NCBI GenBank assembly: GCA_006384855.1
Contig: VCJN01001758.1
Coordinates: 186,001-250,000 of the forward strand
DNA length: 64,000 nt
DNA from: Tetraselmis striata
Taxonomy: Eukaryota > Chlorophyta > Chlorodendrophyceae > Chlorodendrales > Chlorodendraceae
Reading direction: 5' to 3'
The position numbers and the translations under genes are program-made. A model generated the notes under the pieces. The model was not told the DNA's origin. It did no database searches and worked only from the letters and a program-made list of their open reading frames with translations. Below, one piece after another: positions 33,821 to 45,311 of the stretch (the first letter of the stretch is position 1; every line of letters begins with the position of its first letter).

Positions 33821-34525
33821 CACGATATCCAATCCTTTGCTAGCATATATGGCACACTATGTATATATCAACCAGATACATAACGTTTCTGACCTCTCGC
33901 ATTGAGTCAGAAAGTTCGAAAAGCGGAATAAAAACTGAGGAATGTATCGGAGCATATATACCATGAATCATACAAGACATTCCCGCAAGTGCAAAACAAA
34001 ACCATCCCACAACATGCAATTTATGGTACAGTGATTAGTTTATATCGTCCCAAATGTAACAAGCACCTTCGCGTCATATCTGTAGCTCTTGCTCCTGCCA
34101 CTGAATAGAGATTGTGTTTTTCGGGTTTAAACACCCTAAACAGACCGATCAATGCAGTGCGTCATCACCTGGGCTGGGGACTGCCGCAGCAGCGCGCGGC
34201 TTGGGCTCCACCACTGGGGGGGTGGGATCATCCTTGGGCGCGGGGGCGGGCTTGGGGTCGGGCGCGGAGGGCGCCGCGGGCTGCTTGGGCTCCGCTGGCT
34301 CCGGCACTTCCACCTTGGCCACCAACATTGCGCCTTGGGTGGGGTTCAGCATGCCGCCATCTGTTTTGATCTCGCCGGGCGGAAGGTTCAGGAAGAGCGA
34401 GCCGGCGGCGATCACAGCGGCGCTCGCGACGCCGGCCGCGCCGGTGGAGCCTGCAGCATCTTCGTCATGCTTCAGCTTCTGGGATGCCTTGTTCTTCAGG
34501 GGCTCCTTACCCCCAGCGGGTTTGT
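31993..34525 (-). CDS. Pro/Ala-rich protein with a fourfold duplicated phase-1 exon (5' end not found)
   Basis: Four minus-strand exons: about 34,525-34,169, 33,287-33,015 (273 nt), 32,839-32,501 (339 nt) and 32,213-31,993 (TGA). Each downstream acceptor reads CCCCGGTCC[CT]AG and each donor CCCAG|GTGATGAC. The joints are all phase 1, so the exon can be repeated without breaking the frame. Each copy encodes IMANMAGVLNP, then QGFGLGN, then EPKQPAAPSAPDPKP and a Pro-rich tail. Copy 3 has in addition a 12-residue repeat (PKDVIPTPSVPN) four times. The first exon has its own start, KASQKLKHDEDAAGSTG, followed by a short hydrophobic helix (AAGVASAAVIAAGSLFLNL). I do not recognise the family. A membrane-linked protein with an extended Pro-rich arm is an inference. 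The start exon lies upstream of 34,525 and was not found. Confidence 0.7.
32520..32680 (-). repeat. 36-bp coding minisatellite (PKDVIPTPSVPN units)
   Basis: Four 36-bp units inside the third exon of the Pro-rich gene, each encoding the same 12 residues with small changes (PKDVVPTPSVPK in the last). The unit is a multiple of three, so copy number can change freely. The exon at 33,015-33,287 has only one to two units. Confidence 0.85.
32883..32907 (+). repeat. C25 homopolymer in a Pro-rich-gene intron
   Basis: Twenty-five C. A comparable C20 run (33,335-33,354) and a C14-15 run (32,280-32,294) sit in the same relative position, just upstream of each repeated exon. They were copied along with the exon. 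Confidence 0.9.
33537..33586 (+). repeat. (CA)n microsatellite, intron of the Pro-rich gene
   Basis: About 25 CA units. A shorter (CA)n lies at about 33,789-33,818 in the same intron. Smaller ACACACAC tracts lie near 32,424 and 32,928, again in matching positions of the duplicated introns. Confidence 0.9.
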
Positions 34526-36125
34526 TCCGCCTGTGTCGCCAACAGCGGCACGGGGGAGCACAGGAAAGCAGGAGGGGGGTCAGTGCTGCAACAAGTCATA
34601 ACACACTGGGCGCACGTCATTAAACAGAAGGTCCGCCTATGTCGCCGGCTCACGGACTGCTGTCTAAATAATAGCCACATCTTTATGTTGGATCGCTGCT
34701 GGAGAGTGTGATTTCACGCTGCCAGCCGGGAAGGTGGGTTCCGGCGCAAACCACCCGAGGATCGCAAACGCCTACGATGTTACGCGGGTTGGACCGCACA
34801 CACCGCGCGACTTCCAAAGTTGTTGTACCACAGCCGACTGGGCTTAGGTTTTTCCATGACGAGTGACCACGTGGGTGCACCATAGCGACGGGTGGCAGTG
34901 CGGGATGGGTTCTGGGAATCGACCACAGTGGGATTGCCACTCCATGGTGAACTGAAGCCGTCCTACGCCCCGCTAGGGGTGAAAACGTGTCATACTCAGC
35001 CTCCCCCCCTCTGGATTAGGGCATTTACTCGCTACGATGATACGGACATCATGGATGACAGCGCTTGCAACAGCAGCGTTCTCTGAACGTGAGAGTGTGC
35101 GTGAGAAGAAATGCCAGCAGGCAGTGATGGAGAAGGGCATGCAGAGGGAGACTGAGCAGGAGGCGGCACGCACTGCGACTTGGCGGCCTTCACCGCCTGT
35201 ACGCGGCGTGACCGCCGGGTGAGGTGCGTGCGGCTGGCAAATTCGCCGGCGGGGGGGCGGAGCGCCAGATGGAGGGCCATGTCGGTATCTTGGCGGGGAG
35301 CGGAGAGGTGGTTGCGCCTGGGGGGGGGAGAGACATGGCGGATTTGCGCAGGGAATACATTGCCTTAGTAAGGGGAGAATCAATCAAGAAGGTGATAGAA
35401 ACCATTGAGATGGTGGGATGCCAGCTGCAACGCAGTGGCCCTCTTAATGTATGTACATATTGGTGGCGATGCGGAGTTCACTCCGCACGCCTTCGAGCCG
35501 ACGAAAGGGACCACAACTGCGCCGCAGTCGTCACAGGTGGGAAAACCAGCCAGTAGCCACTGCTGACGGGGCTTCCATGTCTTGCGATGCCACCAGGGTC
35601 GGCCTGGCCTTGCCCTCGTCTGTTCTCCGACACGGTGGGGGTTGATCGGATCGTCGCTACATGACGGAATACATCGGTGCATCCCGGAGCCCAGTCGTAC
35701 AACTCGGCGGGATAACAAACGTCTAGAAAAGATATTACGCCGGCGATCAGACTTGCAAGTTCGCCGGTTCGCCACGCACTGTCTCGTCTGAATCGATCCG
35801 ACGAGGACATCGATACCAGCCGCGAAACGGCATTCCCCGTGGCAAGGAGAGTGCCACACGAAAGGGATCTCTCTTGACAAGGGGTTTTATTTATAACATC
35901 GGACCCAATATATTATCCCCTTCTCTCATGGCATAATAATCTCATCAAGAATCGCGCGCATTTACATTGAACTTCGGAATCTGAACATTCCAGCGCCGGA
36001 ATACAAGACCGATCACTGCTCGACCACACGCTGACCCGCAACCGACGATTAATCATTGTCAGCTACCGTAAAATAAATTAAACCCCCCCCCCCCCCTCCC
36101 CCTTCCCCCCCTCTCTCTCCCCATC

Positions 36126-36174
<49 letters not shown>

Positions 36175-37186
36175 AAACCGTCGGCACACTAGTATTGCCA
36201 GTCTGACACCACCAGTCGCCTCCCACGACATGTAACACGATGATGCAATATCGGAAAATGTCATCGGTAGGCGAAGAGCTGTCACAATGCGGCAGCTGTC
36301 GCGAGCTCGGCCATGCGCCGCACAGTTCTCGGCCCCCAATGTCCGACCCAACATGATAGACCGTATTGCGATCATAGCTCGGCACCTGCTCGTCGCACTA
36401 CTACGCAAATAATGCAACCGCTTCGCTAGATCTTGCCCGCGCGCAACGATGCCGACAGGCAGCAGCGAGGACATAGCGCGGAAAGGGGCTAATTAAGAGA
36501 TGATGGTGCCATAATTGGTGCCACGGTGAGGCTCTGCAGCGCGGGCTACATCCCACGATAGCGAGCGCGGAGGCTCGGAGAGGTGTCGAGGAGAGCTGGG
36601 GAGGAATTAGAGCAGTCCAGGTACGATAGGTGGGACGGAAGCGTGGAGATCAGTCCTCCATCACGTACCTGCTGCTATGGGACAGAGTGGATTGTAGCAC
36701 TTGGCGTGACGGGCTTGCTTGCTTTGGGTAGGAACACAGTGAAACAGCAACAGTAGCTCGAGTACGAAGCAGTGAGGAATAGCCTTGATCATTCGCGGAT
36801 GGGGCCGTGAGACTGGCGTGCCGAGGGGCCGAGACCGCGATACCGAGACCGAGGATACAGTACACAGCGTCTAGCTCATGTATACAGTACACAGCAAACA
36901 CAGCACCTGCTGTGACTGGGGCCTTGTGAGACACCCGCGGCAGTGACACACAGCACGCGCAGCAGTCGAAAGGCATACGCAGCATGGTCACACAGCAAAA
37001 GCATGCTGTTTTCGCTCCTTGCATCGTATATTTCATTTTTACTCGTGATGGATCATTATTTAAAAGGTTTTGCATTTTCTGGAATTATCGGTGTACTGCT
37101 AGCAATTTGCAAAATTGCTGTACACACGCTAAATCTCAGATATACCGGAAATATTCCACATTTCACCAAGATTGAGTTTTCAAATG
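34526..37186. other. Intergenic; 5' part of the Pro-rich gene probably here; (CA)n at 36,126-36,171
   Basis: No exon or domain could be placed. A C-run with CT-rich sequence (36,082-36,120) leads into 23 CA units (36,126-36,171). Minus-strand frames of up to 166 codons at 35,380-35,880 have no recognisable motif and no supporting splice sites. Confidence 0.4.
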
Positions 37187-37493
37187 AAGCCCCGATTCGT
37201 ATCGCGGGATTTCAAATCTTATGCAGCAGGGCCGCGCCGGGCAGGGTCTAGCCGCGAAGGCGCCCGGTGCCCGGCCCGGCCCGGGCCGCCATTCGTGTGA
37301 TGGGGGGTGTCAAACCGGTCAAACTGTCAAACCATTGCCCGCTCGCTCGACGTACAGGTACAGTACCGGTACCAGTACCGGCGGTGCGCGCGATTGCTGC
37401 CCCTTCCCCCCTCGGCCCGGGCTTCCCAATGGGCATGTCGACGGCGAAATTCTAAGAATCAAATTTGATATCCCGCGGTGAGAATCGGGGCTT
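37187..37493. mobile_element. MITE-like element with about 34-bp terminal inverted repeats
   Basis: The left end AAGCCCCGATTC...CGCGGGAT (37,187-37,220) is the near-perfect reverse complement of the right end (37,460-37,493). The body is about 240 bp of GC-rich sequence without an open frame. No clear target-site duplication is visible at the ends. Short non-coding DNA with long terminal inverted repeats fits a MITE. Confidence 0.6.
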
Positions 37494-39299
37494 TAATACG
37501 GGGTATTCGCGGCGGGGAATTGGAGAGGCACGTCAGCATCCGCGCGACACGTAAGCGCGTACCCCCTCGCGTAATACGCCCAAATTGGAGAGGCCGCCCA
37601 CGCAACATGCTACCCGTTAAATTATCTTTTGTCTTAGGTATCACTGATGTCGCACCGGACCTACGCTGGGAAACGCGCCATGTAGGTGAGGGGACAACAC
37701 AACCACAGCAAGCACTGGGCACCCATGGCCTTCCTATAGGGTTTCCTAGGACGGTTTGTGGTTGACCCGAGTGCGGAGTGCCAGCCAGTGGGTCAGCGCT
37801 TCCTTGATGTGAGTCAAGTGATTCTTTGAGGATCGCCCGACCCACATACCTACGCTGGCCACCACCTCAAGCACGGTGTCGCATGAAACCACATCAGCGG
37901 TGCTCTTCTAATAAATTAAGTCTTTGCCACACCTCACGTGTGCTTTCAATAGGCAGCCGTGCGTGTCTCACGGTCCCGGTTGGTGGACGGTGCGCGTCGA
38001 CGCCAATGTCGCACCGCGGAGCCGGTGCGACACAAGTGTTTTTAAACTACGCTGGACCTACCCCACCTACAACCCGTCCCAGCTCGCTGCATAACCGCAT
38101 GATTGGGTCCAACTGCGCCACGTCAACACCTTAGTATGGACCCAATTCGGCCTCTGCCTGGGCCCCATTGGGTGTTGGTTAGTTTTACATGGGCTAAGCA
38201 AGTTTTGGTGCCCCAACGTAGCATGGTCATGCACGACAAAATAGAATTTAACGCGTACTGCTACGAGTGCTCGTTTCATCGCGCATCCAAGCCCAAAATA
38301 GCTTAGCTTATCCAAGTAAGGCCATCATAACTATTTTTTTTGTTTTAGCTGCGAATAGAGTACACAAGCTTCTCCGCGGCAACGGCGATAACATGACGAT
38401 GAAGGGCAGGTAGCCCATGATCGTGTTCGCTTATCTCAACGCCCTCGAAACTGCGATGTCGGCATACGATAGGTAGGCTTCGGCCGGGAGGGCAAGGTGT
38501 TAATACTTCCACACTGTAATCACGTCATGATTGTCATCCCTTGTGCATGTTATCCCTGGGCAATCGCTTGCTAGCCAATGTGTGCTTGCATGACATCACC
38601 ATCTATGATATAACCGCCCAAATGCATGTTTTGCAATGCTTTTGACAATACTTTTGTTGTACTTGTGGATGCAACAGGAGAAAAAAGGGGAACTAAAAAA
38701 GGGGGCCCTAAAACGACAAATCAAGTTGTGATGACCCAAGTGTCCAAAGCGCCGAATTGGACTTGGAAACAAATAATCCCGTCTCCAGTGGAGACAAATC
38801 TGGATTCCCAGGAATAACCGCCGCGCCGCAAGAGGGAGCGGGCCGTGCAAAAAGCGGTTCGGGACTGTAAAAAGGGTGGTGGGACGAGTCAGGCGAGAGT
38901 TTTGGAAGTGGGCGCACTTCCTCTGTAAGGGGCAAGGTTCATTCGAGGGCGCGAATGACCAGCCAGTACGCGATCCGGCCGATACCGGTATCGGGGGTAC
39001 TTCATACCGAGCCGGGCGAAACTAATGCGTGCTGGGCGCGGCATTATCGGGAGTTGCTGCGTGACCCGGCCCACCCCCTAGCATAACAGGTAACGGGTTA
39101 CGATATATCGTGCGGCGTGGGAACACCGCCACGGTACATCGCCACCCATTGCCCCCGCAATAAACGGAATTAATGGGCCTATAGCATGGGAGTAACTAGG
39201 CAAGGCTCTTATAGGAGCCATTTAAAAATAGGGGCATGATGGGATTGATGCGGAGGCTTGACGATTGACGATATGCGCCCCGAATAGCCATTAAGCAAG
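37494..39299. other. Unassigned, possibly 5' part of the LINE
   Basis: No domain recognised. If the LINE at 39,300-41,340 was full length, its endonuclease and ORF1 should be here, but I see no endonuclease motif on either strand. Confidence 0.35.
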
Positions 39300-41340
39300 G
39301 CATTGCTGGCCTCAATTAACGGGATATGGACTAAGAACTATATCCCCCAGCAAAGGCGTGGCTCGGCCATAGTATCGGTGCCCCAAAAGGCGACTCGACC
39401 GTAGTGGAGAATTATAGGGGTATTTCAATCCTGGGTGCCGCTATGAAACTCCTTATGACCGTAACTACTACCCCGCGCTTGCACGACGTCTGTCAGGCTC
39501 AAGGGGTCATCCGCCGTTGGCAAGCGGGTTTTATGCGGAATGAGAAGGCGTCCATGCAAGTCGCCAGCTTGTTCAATATCGCGGCTCGTCGCCAAGCGAC
39601 AGGTCTACCCACGTACGCGGGACTTTAGGAAGGCTCATGACACCGTACTTCACGAGCTTTTATTCCTAACGCTACAAGCCATATATAGGAGTCACGGGTC
39701 ATAAGCTTACCTTCATCAAAACTTTATATACGGATAGTGCGCACGGTACGGGCTAAGACGGGGTTGGCCCCGGAAATAACAATATCAGACCCCATACCCA
39801 TAAAACGTGGCCTCCGAGAAGGGTGCCCCCATCCTTTTAAACAATATATTCGATGGGGTCGAATATATAGGGTGTGATGTACCAGGGTGCGCCGACACAC
39901 TAGCGGCAAGGCAACCACAACGGGTGCCGGGTCAGTTTTACGCGGACGACGTTGTTGGTATTACATGCTCGTTCGATAAGCTGCGTGCCATGTTCGCCCA
40001 CTTCTTGCAATAATGGGCGGAGATCTTTTTATGGGGTTTTGGGTACTTAGGTGTGGGGTTATGGCATTAGGCCGATACTCTGACGAGACCGCGTTACGCG
40101 AACAACCTGCCCGATGGGAGCTTAGGGGGGACATGTAGTATCGGTTCTAAATGAATATAGGTATTTGGGTTCGGTCATCAACTCGGATTATTTCGGTATG
40201 CGGCACATAGTGGACGACCGGGTTAAGAAGGGTAAACGCGCCACTGGGGCGCTCGATTCGGTATTAGTCGGTGGAGGGGACATAATTTCTACTAATGTGA
40301 TTGCGCGTGTCTGTCCTTAAACATGTGTACTACCGGTTCAAACATATGGGTGTGAAGGATGGGGAATGGATAGAACTAGCGGCGCCAATAAATTGCATAA
40401 TGTACTCAATCAGTGTTAGCGGTGCCTTATTGGTGTGGGTAATAAAGACTCCCATGGGTTGGCCACGGCACCGATAAATAGGATATTGCGCCCATAGAGG
40501 TCACGGCGCCGCTGCAGCACGGGCTTGGGCTTTACTAAAAGCATCGATCCGACCTTAATAAATACAAGTATAAACCATTGATTAGATCAGCGTGCGGGTG
40601 CGCCCTAACACGTGGACGTCGGGGACTGTGCGATGATTAGATAGACTAACTAGGGCAAACGTAAGGCTAGCTGAGGGGGCGCACCTTCCATTTGAGTGGG
40701 GGTCACTAGGCGCGCGCAATGCCGCTGAACTAGTAGAGGCATCGGTGTGGGCGCGTTACAAATCGTCGACAGCGTTAGCCCGTACTAAAACCTGGGGTAC
40801 ATATGTCCAAGCGTCTTATGCGTCAAACCCGTAGCCACCGTACAGTGCGGGTGTCGCCGCCGGGTTTGTGGCTAAGCTGACGCTACAGTTACGCACCGGA
40901 GTATTTCCCACTGCCCGCCGATTGGCCCGGATTCACGCCATGCCTGAGCGGTTCCTTGAACACTACCCCGCATGGGGCGGAAGTGAATCCGAGATTTTCG
41001 AACCTCAGTCTGATGGTGGAGTGCTTGCGGTGGGGTATCACCGTCATCATTTGGGGTTGTTAGCTCCGGAGTTCAGGGATTTTATTAGTAGTCAGTTATT
41101 GCGTCAACACCTGAGGACTGAACTGGCTTTATTTTGGGCGGGGTCTCCCCTCCATTCACGGCGCCTAGGATTGTACATGGAATTGGAAGCTTTCCCGTTT
41201 ATTATATATGGCGTCAGGCCCTCCCTCACATTGCCTTTTTTCTTGCACATGTATCGCACTCCCGAAATGTTTTGCTCCGCGGGATGGGCCCAAACTCGAA
41301 TAACGGGCCGACGCCCAAACGGGTAGGGCCGACCTTTCGT
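39300..41340 (+). mobile_element. Decayed LINE-type non-LTR retrotransposon (reverse transcriptase and C-terminal region)
   Basis: Fragments of one reverse transcriptase appear in changing frames on the plus strand. ENYRGISILGAAMKLL is at 39,404, QAGFMRNEKASMQVASLFN follows, and a GLREGCP block lies near 39,810. The active-site block FYADDVV is at about 39,937-39,957. These match the order of LINE RT motifs (NYRGI-L, QAGFR, REGCP, YADD). After about 900 bp of broken sequence comes a frame (40,868-41,326) with LRTGVFPTARRLARI, similar to the C-terminal region after RT in such elements. Many frameshifts and stops make it non-functional. No endonuclease domain and no clean ends were found. Confidence 0.65.
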
Positions 41341-42551
41341 GGTTAGTGCCGGGTATTTCGATGGCAGTGTTTTAGACGGTGATCCAACAGTGTTGGAAAT
41401 TCCGTCACTTGCCTCTAATTAGTCTTGCAGAATGCTTCGGCAATTTGCCTGTTGACCATTGCAACGGAGCGTCGCTTGCCCGGGGCTTTCCGCAACTGGA
41501 TCGCTGCCCAAACGGCCGTCGTGGAGACGCTGCCAGGGTATCAATGTTGTTCTATCCTGGGGCGGGAAAAACATCTCGTTTATGTAGGTACGGGTACCTA
41601 ACTACCTGTAGTGTACTACCCGTCTACCCGTAGGAAATAACAATGTTATTATTATAATATCAATAAACCCGGGTGTGGTTTTTTGCGCCGGTGTACAGTA
41701 ATCCTTATGCTATCACCATAATAAATAAGTATGACGCCTACCATCGCTATATACACGGAGACAGCAGGCCATAGTGGGCGACCGTCGGTTAGCAGGTCGA
41801 GTTGGGAATTAATAATATGTGCATGCTACTGTCATAAAACATTAATTCAGCGCAATCAGCTGATTGTGCTGAGATATCCCTTGATATCTTAGATGCTATG
41901 TACAGGTATTAGATTCCGCGCGTATGTGTACGTGTAGTGCAGATGCTGCATCAATATGCGGCCCGTGATAGCGACCACCTTGCGGCTCGTCCTGCTGCGC
42001 ACATCCGTACGATCCGCATTGGCTTGAAGTCTTGCTGGCGTCGTCGTCTATACCGGCGCGCGGGTACTCGCCTTCCGTAATTGGATTTATCGTTGTTCGG
42101 TACGTAGGCGGTTCTGATTACCTGGTTTAGTTGACCCCCCTCCCTCAACCCTCTAGCCGACACTACCCATATATGTGTCCATATTAGTACATTCGTTGTC
42201 AATGCCCCCACGACCCCTTGTTATTTGCACCCATGGAGATCGCCCCAAGTGGTTCTCGGGGTGGCAGCCCCTAGGCCCATGGCAATTAGGTATGCCAAGC
42301 CCCCAAACATGCGGAGGGGGTGGGAAGAAATGCGAAGTTATGATGATTTGTTGTAAACAATGTGTTGTTTCCATGCGTGTCACTCCGTCGAGCGCAGCCT
42401 AGCATGCCATATAGCCGTACTATGCAGTAGCGCGATATGCCCATTGCTTGCATGACACAATTCGAGGCTAGCTTCCAACTCGAGTCGCATGAGCATGCCA
42501 ATTGGCGGTGCAATCAATATGTGTGAAACCTCGCCAAAACGCACCGAATTG
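41341..42551. other. Unassigned
   Basis: No gene or element recognised. Mixed composition with short frames. Confidence 0.4.
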
Positions 42552-42760
42552 CGCTGGCATACAAACCTACCCAAATCATGGCGACATGCTATAGTTTATA
42601 GCGCGACTGTATGTGGATGAGCCCATGCGTTTCAGCTGAAAATGCGCCGCTTTTGCTTAAAACATGTGATTTCTGCACACTCCGTGGCCTTTATTTACCG
42701 CTATTGCTGCTTGCACAAATCTGTAGAAGTATTGTGCCACCTTGCGAGTGGTTTAGGGTA
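42552..42760 (+). repeat. Satellite-like monomer left of the LTR element
   Basis: This stretch shares an about 190-bp unit with 50,085-50,350. Shared blocks include CAGCTGAAAATGCGC, ACATTCCGTGGC-like sequence, TGTAGAAG and TGCCACCTTGCGA, in the same order. In the right flank TGCCACCT recurs at 50,093 and 50,283, which gives a 190-bp period. The LTR element therefore seems to sit in or beside an old tandem repeat. Confidence 0.6.
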
Positions 42761-42909
42761 TGTAGTCCGACAATTATACGAGTACGATATACTACGAGTT
42801 GGTACCCGTACTTTGTGTACGGATACTAGTACGATGTGTACTTGCGACTACTACGGGTATATGTACCGTTTAATGTTGCCATGTGGCAATAGTTGTTCTT
42901 TTTCAGACG

Positions 42910-43399
42910 TGTGACAGTTATACTGACTTGTAACTTGTCATGCGCTATCTTTGGCATAATACAGTACGAGAGCCGGTACCACTGAATGATGTACATTCTA
43001 CGGGTACTAGAGTACGAGTGCGCGTGTGTCACGCGCACGGGTACTCGTATATCGGCCTGCTGTATTATACATATATATATATGTCTCCCTGTCTGTCAGA
43101 TATATTCTATCCTTGACAGTGCAGGGGATATGTTATGTATTGCCGTACAATGACGGGGCTGACGTTCTGCCTACTGTCTGATTCTCCATGGTGACGCCCT
43201 TGGCAGTGGGCGTGCTGCTAGTAGTCGGCATGGCCTGATGGCCAGTGCCGACGATAGCTAGATTATTTGTAGCAGCGGGTGGTGACAACTTGTAACAATA
43301 ATTGTATTCCAAAAACACTGTAGCCTCTCGCCTTTGCACCACCACTGCACACCCACCTTTGTTTGTCCCTGCGGTCTCTACCCTGTTGAGACTGTCGCA
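42910..43399 (+). repeat. 5' LTR (490 bp)
   Basis: Begins TGTGACAG and ends CTGTCGCA, an 8-bp imperfect inverted repeat with the standard TG...CA ends. Identical to 49,542-50,029 by eye except for one extra AT unit in the run near 43,080. A palindrome, GTGCGCGTGTGTCACGCGCAC, lies at about 43,018-43,038. Confidence 0.95.
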
Positions 43400-43400
43400 C

Positions 43401-43412
43401 TGGTTTCGGAGC
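43401..43412 (+). other. Primer-binding site
   Basis: TGGTTTCGGAGC starts one base after the 5' LTR. It differs at two positions from the plant-type initiator-tRNA-Met site TGGTATCAGAGC. Priming by tRNA-Met is inferred. Confidence 0.7.
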
Positions 43413-43471
43413 GAGTGTTAGTTCCAGAATCTTCAAGTCTTCCACTGCAAGCACTCCTCGTTTGTTGTATA

Positions 43472-44659
43472 ATGAGTGACGTGATGAGGCGCAAGTTTTC
43501 GCGCGCACAACTGGCGGCTCGAGAGTGGGACGCAGACACTAAGCTACCCTTCGACTGCGGTGTAACAGCATCAGTGATTGTTACTTCAGGCACTGGAGCT
43601 GGTGCTGTGCGTGACATTATGATGACTGTTGAACCGAATCATAATAGCACTGCTTTTCTGCCCTGTGGGACCTCGACGCTTATCGACCTGTCAGTTCGCG
43701 AATTCGCAGTACGTATGCTGCAAACTGAAACCGGGATCACGATGAACCCGGCTGACCTGAATCTGTTCGACTGTGTGACTATCGATGGAACCGACTGCTT
43801 TCTGTACGAGGCTCGAGTGAATTATTATGAGCTGAAGAATGATACTCGTTAGCGATACCGTGCTGAGCAGCTGGTGAACGATAATCTGATACCGTTTGTT
43901 GGGCCCCAAGTAGCGGCCGACCCACCAGCTGATAATGGTCCTCGTTACCCTGATAGAATCACTGTCGAACCTGGCAATGGTCGTCCTTCATATACTACCG
44001 AGATAGCTGCGCACTTGCGGGGTAAATGGTGTCGTGCCGTGCCCTATGTCGCATCGCAGGCTATACACTCGGCAGTCGTCGATAAATGGTCGAACGTGTA
44101 TAAGGCCGTGTCGACTTCTGGTATATGGACTAACAGGAGTTACCCTGGCGTACCTGTTACTGTACCGTTTCGTTTCGGCTTCGACGAGTCGCCTTTGTGG
44201 GAGCTCGTCAATGATTATATGGCTGTCGACATATCAGCTGAGTTCGACCGGCTGGAAGTGTCGCAACCTGTACCGTGGTATGAAAAACCTGAGGCGAAAC
44301 TAACTGAGTCGCAGCGTAAGTCGGCGCAGCAGCAGCCTAAGGTCGACAACGACGACATCAATGCTCTCGACATCTGGCTTCATAGTATACCTGAAATGCT
44401 GAGCCAAGTCGGTTTAAAGTGTGATGCACCTGCAGGACTTATGTTTGTCGTGCAGCAGCTGAACGGACGACTGCAACGCTGGTGGCAGTCGTATGAAAAT
44501 AAACCTGAAGCAGAACGTCCTGCTACTGCTACCGCGTTTGTTACAGCGTTACGCAGATCAGCCCAAGTACCTGATCTTCAGCGAGAGGCGTGCATCAAGT
44601 TTCATTCGTTACTGCTGTTCAACGACTACCTGCTACTGCGACCGAGATCGTCATCATAG
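43472..44659 (+). pseudogene. gag of the LTR element, with one in-frame TAG
   Basis: ATG 43,472 opens a frame that meets TAG at 43,850-43,852 and then continues in the same frame to 44,659. The second part has a Ty3-type capsid pattern: DIWLHSIPEML, then QQLNGRLQRWWQSYENKP, then TAFVTALRRSAQVPDLQREA. The single stop could be a mutation or a read-through codon. After 44,659 a different frame (44,806-45,102) has charged sequence that may be the gag C-terminus. No CCHC zinc knuckle was found. Confidence 0.7.
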
Positions 44660-45311
44660 CCGTTCGTATATCGGCTCAAGTACATGACCTTCAACGAGAA
44701 GACTGCATCTATAGCTTCAAATGCATATGAATGGATGCATCTATAGACTCATATGCATCTGCATCTGCATCGGCATCTATAGCTTGCAGGTGGTGATCGC
44801 AGGACGTGCTGGAGCGCCCGCGACTTCCGCCGAGTACGCGCCAAGAATATTACGACATACTGGCGATAGCTCGGCGGGAGCTGAGCAACGAGCCGACGAC
44901 CGTCGAGTGGACGGCAGGCCTTTGTCATCCGGAGCAGCGGAGCTCGGCGCATCGCATGTTTGCTAACCGAGGAGAGGCGCGGAGGAGTCGACGTGTCGAC
45001 GCGCTGGTCGACGACCTTTGCTATGGTCTTTTCAGTGGCGACCGCTCCCTCGGCAAGTTGCCTCGGCACATCCAAGGTCAGTACGCACTTTACGCACTTT
45101 AGATGATGATGATGATGTACCGTCAGACTCTACTAGTGCCCCTGTAGATGCACCTACTGATACGTACAGGTAGTAACGAATCAGATATAGATACGAAAAG
45201 CATACTCGTTACAGCAGCTCGAAAATTGTCGGGTCGTCGTCGAGTAAAAGCTATATCCGTCGTAAATATGTCCAGACTTCTAGTACACATACTGGTGTTA
45301 CCTGGAGACTG

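Noticed and set aside
42826..43345. Small ORFs repeated near 43.0 and 49.7 kb
   Set aside because: They lie inside the two LTRs and are identical only because the LTRs are. They have no coding features.
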